Assembly (NCBI RefSeq): GCF_003337555.1
Contig: NZ_QPJK01000003.1
Location: forward strand, 54,115 to 118,114
Reading direction: 5' to 3'
Source of the DNA: Pseudorhodoferax soli
GTDB taxonomy: Bacteria > Pseudomonadota > Gammaproteobacteria > Burkholderiales > Burkholderiaceae_C
DNA length: 64,000 bases
Under the pieces are notes generated by a model that had not been told where the DNA came from, made no database searches, and saw only the letters and a list, made by a program, of their open reading frames with translations. How positions within the stretch are numbered: position 1 is the first letter of the stretch; each line of letters begins with the position of its first letter. The position numbers and the translations under genes are program-made. Of the stretch, positions 58,009 through 64,000 are shown in pieces.

Positions 58009-59364
58009 ATGCTTCGAGTTCCCCGCACGGATTCCGCGCAGCCGGCGTTGCAGCCAGGCCCACAGGGCCTGCAAACGCCGCCGGCGGCCGCGCCATGGCA
58101 GCAAGTTCTGCGGCAAGTTCTACCGGCCGCGGAGGCGGCTGGCAGCGTGCTGCCCACGCGCGCCGTGCGGCGTGGGGTGCTGCTGATGGCGGCGGCGCCG
58201 GTGGTGGCTGGCCTGGTCTGGCTCGGCGCCGGCGCGCCGCCTCCCTCGGCCGGCGGCCTGGCCTGGCTGGGCGGGCTGTGGCTGGGCTGGACGGCCGGCG
58301 TGGCCTGGCTGCTGCAGCGCAGCGTACGCGCCAGCGCGGCGCCCGCGCCTGCGGACTGGCTGGCCGTGGCGGCCCATGCCCTGCGCAACCGGCTGGCCGC
58401 GCTGGGCGGTGCCACCGAGGTGCTGGCCGCGCCGCTGGTCGAGCCGGCCGTGCGCGAGCGCGCGCGCGCCATCGCCGGGCAGCAACTGCGCCAGCTTGCC
58501 GACCTGGCGAGCAACCTGGCCGAACTGGCGGAGTCCACGGCCGGTGCCGACCGGGTGCACGGCGCTCCGCTGGACCTGGCCACGCTGGCGCTGGCGGCCC
58601 TGGACGGGCAGCGCCCCCTGGCTGTCGGGCAGCTGCTGCTGCACGCGACCCAGCCGGCGCCAGTGCTGGGCGAGCCGCGTGCGCTCGAACAGCTGCTGGC
58701 GGCGCTGCTGCGCCACGCGCTGCGCCAGCTGCCCCACGGTGCCGGCCTGGTGCTGGAGGTGCGCGCCGAGCCGCCCGAAGCCGTGCTGCGCCTGCGCAGC
58801 GACCGGCCCGCGCCGGCCCTGGCGCCGCAGCGGCCCGCGCAGCCGCTGGACGACCCGGACCTGGGCCTGGCGCTGGCGCACTGCACGGCCGCCCGGCATG
58901 GCGGCCGCCTGTCGATCCTGGGTGGGGCGGAGCCGGCCATCGAACTGCGCCTGCCCTTGCAACCCGGCGCCGCGCCGGGCGTTCGGGCCGAGGCGCGGCC
59001 ACGCGACGCCGGCCTGCGGCTGCTGCTGGTGGAGGATGTGGCCGGCGTGCGCGACAGCCTGGCGGCTCAGCTGCGCGACGAGGGCCATGCGGTCAGCGCC
59101 CAGGCCGATGGCGAGGCCGGCCTGCGCAGCCTGCTGGCCGAGTGGCCGGACGCCGCCGTGGTCGACCTCAGCCTGCCCGGCATGACGGGCTGCGCGCTGG
59201 CCCGCAGCGCACGGCGCGCAGGCTATGCCGGGCGCATGGTGGCGATCGCGGGCTACGAGCCCTCGCAGGAGCGCAGCGAGGCCCTGCGCGCCGGCTTCGA
59301 CACCTGCCTGCACAAGCCCGTGCGGGCCAGCCAGCTGCGCCAGGCGCTGGCCGGCCCCGGCTGA
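58009..59364 (+). CDS. Membrane pseudokinase-receiver protein (degenerate HisKA/HATPase + REC)
   Basis: 451 residues from ATG 58009 (start uncertain). Two hydrophobic helices (VLLMAAAPVVAGLVWLGAG and LAWLGGLWLGWTAGVAWLL) are followed by a kinase-like module. Its H-box is AAHALRNRLAALGG (His kept, Glu replaced by Ala, Pro by Arg). The ATPase region lacks the N-box asparagine (LLRHALRQLPHGAG) and the DxGxG motif. A C-terminal receiver is well preserved (LLLVEDVAGVRDSLAAQL, VVDLSLPGMTGCAL, LHKPVRASQL). It probably cannot bind ATP and may act as a phosphotransfer or scaffold protein. It lies 68 bases before the NtrC-family regulator gene in the same direction. Confidence 0.8.
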   Translation: MLRVPRTDSAQPALQPGPQGLQTPPAAAPWQQVLRQVLPAAEAAGSVLPTRAVRRGVLLMAAAPVVAGLVWLGAGAPPPSAGGLAWLGGLWLGWTAGVAWLLQRSVRASAAPAPADWLAVAAHALRNRLAALGGATEVLAAPLVEPAVRERARAIAGQQLRQLADLASNLAELAESTAGADRVHGAPLDLATLALAALDGQRPLAVGQLLLHATQPAPVLGEPRALEQLLAALLRHALRQLPHGAGLVLEVRAEPPEAVLRLRSDRPAPALAPQRPAQPLDDPDLGLALAHCTAARHGGRLSILGGAEPAIELRLPLQPGAAPGVRAEARPRDAGLRLLLVEDVAGVRDSLAAQLRDEGHAVSAQADGEAGLRSLLAEWPDAAVVDLSLPGMTGCALARSARRAGYAGRMVAIAGYEPSQERSEALRAGFDTCLHKPVRASQLRQALAGPG

Positions 59365-59432
59365 CAGGTCGTTACAGCCATGCAGTACAAAGTTTCGATA
59401 ATCACAATTTCTGTGTTGGGAGGGAAGGTGCA
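59365..59432 (+). promoter_or_regulatory. Promoter-like AT-rich gap before the NtrC-family gene
   Basis: This short AT-rich island in GC-rich DNA has a GATAAT -10 candidate at 59397-59402 and a weak TTACAG upstream. A CACA-ATTTC-TGTG dyad overlaps the leader. It looks sigma-70-like rather than sigma-54-like, so the activator would be made independently of its own regulon. Confidence 0.45.
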
Positions 59433-60788
<1,356 letters not shown>

Positions 60789-60804
60789 GCCCGCCGCGGC
60801 GGGC

Positions 60805-61047
60805 TCAGAACGGGTGGTAGCAGCGGAACGCGAACGACAGCCCGTACATGCCCGCCAGGCCGATCAGCAGGTAGACGGCGCGCGTCAGCTGCGTGTGGCC
60901 GCCGAACAGCAGCGCGACGAAGTCGTGGCCCAGCAGGCCCACGGCCGCCCAGTTCAGCGCCCCCAGCACCATCAGCAGCAGGGCACAGCCATCGAGCAGG
61001 CCGAAACCTCTGCGTGCGGGAACGGCGGCCGATGGAGGGGTGGTCAT
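60805..61047 (-). CDS. DUF378 family membrane protein
   Basis: The 80-residue protein has two transmembrane helices with the DUF378 signature GALNWAAVGLLGHDFVALLFGG ... LTRAVYLLIGLAGMYGLSFAF. Its function is unknown; the family occurs near envelope and stress genes. GGAG lies eight bases before the ATG. It ends 17 bases after the stop of the NtrC-family gene, convergently, and starts 26 bases after the predicted start of a sigma-54-type promoter. Confidence 0.85.
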   Translation of the reverse strand: MTTPPSAAVPARRGFGLLDGCALLLMVLGALNWAAVGLLGHDFVALLFGGHTQLTRAVYLLIGLAGMYGLSFAFRCYHPF

Positions 61048-61083
61048 GGCGAGTGCTCCGGGGATTCTTGTGCAACCGGTACA

Positions 61084-61123
61084 GCAAGCGGCATGCCCGG
61101 CGGGCCTTGGGCATGCCGCTTGC
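61084..61123. promoter_or_regulatory. Back-to-back sigma-54-type promoters in a perfect inverted repeat
   Basis: GCAAGCGGCATGCCC (61084-61098) and GGGCATGCCGCTTGC (61109-61123) are exact inverted copies with a 10-base spacer. Each arm is, outward, a -24/-12 element GGGCATG-N4-TTGC (9 of 11 consensus positions; GG and GC ten bases apart). The left arm points to the DUF378 gene (start about 61073), the right arm to the GT9 gene (start about 61135). Arm length and outward symmetry make chance or a simple terminator unlikely, although a hairpin role in the RNA cannot be excluded. Confidence 0.6.
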
Positions 61124-61167
61124 CGTGACAGGCCACCTTGCCCTGCGATCTTCCCGCCCCCCGCCGC

Positions 61168-62193
61168 GTGGCCGTGTTCCGCGCCCTCGTGCTCGGCGAC
61201 ATGCTGTGCGCCACGCCCGCGTTGCGCGCCATGCGCCAGGCCTGGCCGCAGGCGCGGCTGACGCTGGTGGGCCTGCCCTGGGCCGAGGAGCTGGCGGCGC
61301 GGCTGGACAGCGTGGACGACTTCATCGCGCTGCCGGGCTACCCGGGCCTGCCCGAGATCCCCTGCGACGTGGCGCAGCTGCCGGCCTTCCTGCAGGCGGT
61401 GCAGGCGCGCGGCTTCGACCTGGCGGTGCAGCTGCACGGCAGCGGTGGCATCGTCAACCCGCTGGTGGCCAGCTTCGGCGCGCGCGCCACGGCGGGCTTC
61501 CACGACGGCACGGCCTGGTTCCCGCCCGCAGACGCGGTGCGCTACCGGCTGTGGCCGCAGCAGGGCCACGAGATCGAGCGCCTGCTGGCGCTGACCGACC
61601 ACCTCGGTCTGCCGCGCCAGGGCCTGGGGCTGGATTTCCCGCTGCGGCCGGCCGACCATGCGGCCGCGCGCGCGCTGCTGGCGCCACTGCCGGCCGGTGC
61701 CGCCTACGCCGTGGTGCACGCCGGCGCGCAGCTGCCCTCGCGCCGCTGGGCGCCCGCGCGCTTTGCCGCGGTGGCGCGGCAACTGGCCGGGCAGGGCCTG
61801 CAGATCGTGCTGACCGGCGGCCCGGCCGAGGCGGCGCTCACTCGGTCACTGGCCGAGGCCGTGGGCTTGCCCTGCCTGGACCTGGCGGGCCGCACCTCGC
61901 TCTGGACGCTGGGCGCGCTGGTCGACGGCGCCGCCTGCGTGGTCTGCAACGACACCGGCATCTCCCACATCGCGGCCGCGCGCGGGCGGCCCAGCGTGGT
62001 CGTGAGTTCCGGTGCCGACGTGCGGCGCTGGGCGCCGCTGGACGCTGCGCGCCACCGCGTGCTCGCCCAGGACATGCCGTGCCGGCCCTGCGCCCACGCC
62101 GTCTGCCCCTACGACCACGGCTGCGCCACGGCCATCAGCGTGCCGCAAGTTCTGGCGGCATTGCCGGCGGATCTGCGAGCGCCGGCGCCCTGA
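61168..62193 (+). CDS. GT9 family heptosyltransferase-like glycosyltransferase
   Basis: About 341 residues from GTG 61168 (TTG 61138 is possible). ADP-heptose:LPS heptosyltransferase features: VAVFRALVLGDMLCATPALRAMRQAWPQARLTLVG, VHAGAQLPSRRWAPARFAAVARQLAGQGLQIVLTGGPAE, LAGRTSLWTLGALVDGAACVVCNDTGISHIAAARGRPSVVV. A C-terminal cysteine group (MPCRPCAHAVCPYDHGC) is seen in some relatives. It would add heptose to lipopolysaccharide core or another glycan. It overlaps the GmhB-like gene 3' end by 59 bases convergently. Confidence 0.9.
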   Translation: MAVFRALVLGDMLCATPALRAMRQAWPQARLTLVGLPWAEELAARLDSVDDFIALPGYPGLPEIPCDVAQLPAFLQAVQARGFDLAVQLHGSGGIVNPLVASFGARATAGFHDGTAWFPPADAVRYRLWPQQGHEIERLLALTDHLGLPRQGLGLDFPLRPADHAAARALLAPLPAGAAYAVVHAGAQLPSRRWAPARFAAVARQLAGQGLQIVLTGGPAEAALTRSLAEAVGLPCLDLAGRTSLWTLGALVDGAACVVCNDTGISHIAAARGRPSVVVSSGADVRRWAPLDAARHRVLAQDMPCRPCAHAVCPYDHGCATAISVPQVLAALPADLRAPAP

Positions 62194-62746
62194 GGATGTG
62201 CCGCGCCGCCTCGTGCAGGTTGGCGGCACGCGCATGGGGCGTGCGCCAGGGGCCGCTCTTCCACACGGTCTCGTTGCCCACGTCCAGCAGCACGCTGCGG
62301 CAGCCGGCGCGCTGGCCGGCCTCCACGTCGTCCAGGATGTCGCCCACCATCCAGCTGCGCGCCAGGTCCAGGCCATGCGCACGCGCGGCCTGGTGGAACA
62401 GCCCTGGCGCCGGCTTGCGGCAGCTGCAGGCCGGCTCGGCCGCCGTGCCCGGCGCGTGCGGGCAGGCGTAGAAGCCCGTCAGCGGCACGCCTGCGCGCGC
62501 AAGCCGGCGTGCCAGCGCCTGGCGCAGGCGCAGCAGCGCGTTGAGGTCGAAGTAGCCCAGCGCCACGCCGGGCTGGTTGGTCACGACCACGATGCGAAAG
62601 CCCTGCGCATGCAACAGCCGCAGCCCGTCCAGCGCGCCGGCGGTGAAGCACATGCGCGCCGGGTCCACGTTGTAGGGCTGGTCTTCGACCAGGGTGCCGT
62701 CCTTGTCCACGAACACTGCGGGGTCGCCGCCATCGTTCAGCGCCAT
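62135..62746 (-). CDS. gmhB: GmhB-like D,D-heptose 1,7-bisphosphate phosphatase (HAD family)
   Basis: The protein has 203 residues. HAD motifs: FVDKDGTLVEDQPYNVDP (motif I), VVVTNQPGVALGYF (motif II), CRKPAPGLFHQAA (lysine) and MVGDILDDVEAGQRAGC (motif III). The zinc-binding insert CPHAPGTAAEPACSC, characteristic of GmhB and the related HisB phosphatases, is present. It would make ADP-heptose precursor from D-glycero-manno-heptose bisphosphate, feeding the adjacent heptosyltransferase. The start ATG at 62746 has GGAGG in the preceding bases. The frame is open far upstream, but that stretch holds a promoter. Confidence 0.9.
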   Translation of the reverse strand: MALNDGGDPAVFVDKDGTLVEDQPYNVDPARMCFTAGALDGLRLLHAQGFRIVVVTNQPGVALGYFDLNALLRLRQALARRLARAGVPLTGFYACPHAPGTAAEPACSCRKPAPGLFHQAARAHGLDLARSWMVGDILDDVEAGQRAGCRSVLLDVGNETVWKSGPWRTPHARAANLHEAARHILRAPALADPPAMPPELAAR

Positions 62747-62902
62747 GGGGCCTCCTGCCGGGGGCGCGCCATGGTGGCGGCCACGGCCGGAGGGGACGTG
62801 GCCGCGCCGTGGGCACGCACGCACAGGAGAAGGGAAGGGGTGGCCGCGGGGGGCGCAGTGGCTTGCATGGGCAGTCGGAATGTCGAGGTCGTGCCACTCC
62901 GG

Positions 62903-62917
62903 GCAATCCGCGTGCCC
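62903..62917 (-). promoter_or_regulatory. Sigma-54-type promoter of gmhB-like gene
   Basis: The minus strand reads GGGCACGCGGATTGC: all consensus positions of TGGCACG-N4-TTGC except the first T. -24 GG is at 62916-62915, -12 GC at 62904-62903. The expected start near 62891 gives a 145-base leader to the gmhB ATG. Confidence 0.65.
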
Positions 62918-63098
62918 GGGACCGGCGCCGCTTGCCAGTCGCGGTAGGGCTTGCCGCAAATCTTGCGTTGCCGCGGCCGGCGCCAGGGTGGCGTTGACAC
63001 GGCGGCGCAGGGCATCGGCGCGGTGCGGCGGGCTGCTGACGGGGGGCGCCGCCCACGGCGGGGCCCGTATGTTTCCAGGTGTCACGGGGCAACCGTTT

Positions 63099-63113
63099 CG
63101 GCACGTCGCTTGC
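63099..63113 (+). promoter_or_regulatory. Sigma-54-type promoter of rpoN (autoregulation)
   Basis: CGGCACGTCGCTTGC matches TGGCACG-N4-TTGC except the first base. -24 GG is at 63100-63101, -12 GC at 63112-63113. The expected start near 63125 lies 26 bases before the ATG. Confidence 0.7.
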
Positions 63114-63150
63114 GATGCGCTGCACTCTTCGACCACAGACCCGCGCCAAC

Positions 63151-64000
63151 ATGCTTCAACCTGCTCTCCAGCACCAGGCCCAGCCGCAGTTCTCGGTGCG
63201 CCAGCAGCGCGCCGTGCAGCTGCTGCAGATGCCCAACCTCGAATTCGCCGCCAGCATCGATGCCTGCCTGGCCAGCAACCCCTTCCTCGAGATCGACGAA
63301 CAGGCGCCGCCGCCCGCCGCGGCCGCGATGGACGAGGCGCAGGCCGTGTCCGCCGCCGGCCAGCCCTGGGGCGCCACGCTGGGCGCGCGCCAGCGCCCGC
63401 GCGGCGGCGACGGCGATTTCGACGCACTGGCCTTCCTGCCCGCGCCGGTCAGCCTGCGCGACCACCTGCACGCGCAGCTGCGCCTGCTGCGGCTGGACGA
63501 CCGCTCCTTCATGCTGGCCAGCCTGCTCTGCGAGGCGCTGGACGAAGACGGCTACCTGCGCCTGGACCCCACCGAGGTGGCGGCGCTGGGCGAACTGCAG
63601 CCCGCCGCAGGCGTCGCCGAACTCGACGCGGCCCTGGCCTGCGTGCAGACGCTGGACCCGCCCGGCGTGGGCGCGCGCAGCCTGGTCGAGTGCCTGCAGC
63701 TGCAGCTGGCCAGCCACCCCGACGCGCAGGAGCGCCAGCTCTGCACGCGGCTGCTGACCGAGGCCGAACCGGCGCTGCGCACCGGCGACGTGGCGCGCTG
63801 CGCCCGCCTGCTGGGCTGCAGCGCCGCCACGGTGCAGCGGCTGCTGCGGCTGCTGCGCGGGCTGGACCCGCATCCGGGCTGGCGCCACGGCGGCGAGCCC
63901 GTGCGCTACGTGGTGCCCGACGTGCTGGCCCGGCGCACGCGCACGGGCTGGACGGCCCAGCTCAACGAGGCCGTGGTGCCGCGCGTGCAGCTGCACCGCG
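63151..64000 (+). CDS. rpoN: RNA polymerase sigma-54 factor (RpoN), cut by right edge
   Basis: The frame is open from ATG 63151 to the window end (283 codons). It starts MLQPALQHQAQPQFSVRQQRAVQLLQMPNLEF ... CLASNPFLEIDE, the glutamine-rich region I with the LLQ-NPFLE ending, followed by an acidic, low-complexity region II. The core-binding domain follows: VSLRDHLHAQLRLLRLDDRSFMLASLLCEALDEDGYLRLDP, CVQTLDPPGVGARSLVECLQLQL, LLRGLDPHPGWRHGGEPVRYVVPDVLA. The helix-turn-helix and RpoN box lie outside. Region I is shorter and more divergent than in the usual housekeeping RpoN, and the usual rpoN neighbour (lptB) is not upstream, so it may be an accessory paralogue (inference). It is preceded by its own sigma-54-type promoter. 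Confidence 0.9.
   Translation, partial: MLQPALQHQAQPQFSVRQQRAVQLLQMPNLEFAASIDACLASNPFLEIDEQAPPPAAAAMDEAQAVSAAGQPWGATLGARQRPRGGDGDFDALAFLPAPVSLRDHLHAQLRLLRLDDRSFMLASLLCEALDEDGYLRLDPTEVAALGELQPAAGVAELDAALACVQTLDPPGVGARSLVECLQLQLASHPDAQERQLCTRLLTEAEPALRTGDVARCARLLGCSAATVQRLLRLLRGLDPHPGWRHGGEPVRYVVPDVLARRTRTGWTAQLNEAVVPRVQLHR

Larger units (their letters stand above)
62747..63150. promoter_or_regulatory. Divergent control region between gmhB-like gene and rpoN
   Basis: This 404-base region has no certain gene. It holds a minus-strand sigma-54-type promoter at 62903-62917 and a plus-strand one at 63099-63113. A 43-codon minus-strand ORF (MQATAPPAATPSLLLC..., 62737-62868) begins 23 bases after the first predicted start and overlaps the gmhB start. 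It has no ribosome site and I do not call it. The motif AGATTTGCGGCAA (minus strand, about 62951-62963) also occurs in the GT2 leader gene near 48873. Confidence 0.5.

Noticed and set aside
52986-59432. A 2600-codon plus-strand open frame leading into the NtrC-family gene
   Set aside because: It is antisense to the CheB-CheR kinase, whose domains are unmistakable. Only the last 451 codons from 59433 read as a protein family. Long antisense frames are expected in 70% GC DNA.
62747-63427. N-terminal extension of the GmhB-like protein
   Set aside because: The frame is open upstream but is antisense to rpoN and crosses two promoter elements. The HAD domain starts normally at 62746.

Overview
The window is a GC-rich (roughly 70%) bacterial chromosome segment. 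Its gene content (Bug-family tricarboxylate-type solute receptor, icd in typical proteobacterial context, 'TAGAAT'-type -10 boxes, palindromic intergenic repeats, LysR/AraC regulators) suggests a betaproteobacterium of the Burkholderiales, most likely Comamonadaceae. This placement is inference from content, not from a search. No rRNA, tRNA or CRISPR array was seen.

Layout. (1) 1-11860: a minus-strand defence island (abiEi/abiEii, a RloC/PrrC-like AAA ATPase, a giant DUF4011-helicase-nuclease-DUF3320 protein) lies between two ~98% identical copies of the 3' part of a nitronate monooxygenase gene. abiEii has an in-frame stop and the giant gene has a frameshift, so the island looks partly decayed. 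(2) 11.9-23.3 kb: housekeeping and redox genes: hemerythrin-like protein, oxidoreductase/LysR divergent pair, DUF192, icd, AraC regulator, a periplasmic molybdenum aldehyde oxidoreductase operon (paoABC-like), extensin-like protein and rhomboid protease. (3) 23.3-29.2 kb: a catabolic-looking set (HpaI-type aldolase, Bug receptor, CoA-transferase, class II aldolase, TlpA-like thioredoxin), with a block of four hairpins at 24268-24377. (4) 29.2-39.3 kb: hybrid histidine kinase, DNA polymerase II, YihY membrane protein and a PAS-GGDEF-EAL protein. (5) 39.4-46.6 kb: a non-homologous end-joining locus (exonuclease III-LigD fusion, ku) with small stress-type genes. ku, the ligD transcript and a DUF3606 gene share an upstream motif. 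(6) 46.7-64 kb: envelope sugar genes (UDP-glucuronate decarboxylase-like, GT2, heptosyltransferase-like GT9, GmhB-like phosphatase) interleaved with CheB, a CheB-CheR-PAS-kinase-receiver giant, two kinase-like proteins with missing or degenerate ATPase domains, an NtrC-family regulator and, at the right edge, a sigma-54 (RpoN) gene cut by the window.

The most interesting signal is in the last region. I find up to eight sequences with the sigma-54 -24/-12 layout (GG, ten bases, GC; four to six match the consensus closely). They stand in front of rpoN itself, cheB, the GmhB-like gene, the GT2/UDP-sugar operon, a DUF378 gene and the GT9 gene (the last two back to back in a perfect 15-bp inverted repeat), and more weakly the CheB-CheR kinase and a PRC-barrel gene. 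I saw no comparable sites in the promoter regions I read outside this region. I infer a local, self-contained sigma-54 regulon in which a CheB/CheR-type phosphorelay feeds an NtrC-like activator that controls surface sugar synthesis and its own accessory sigma factor.
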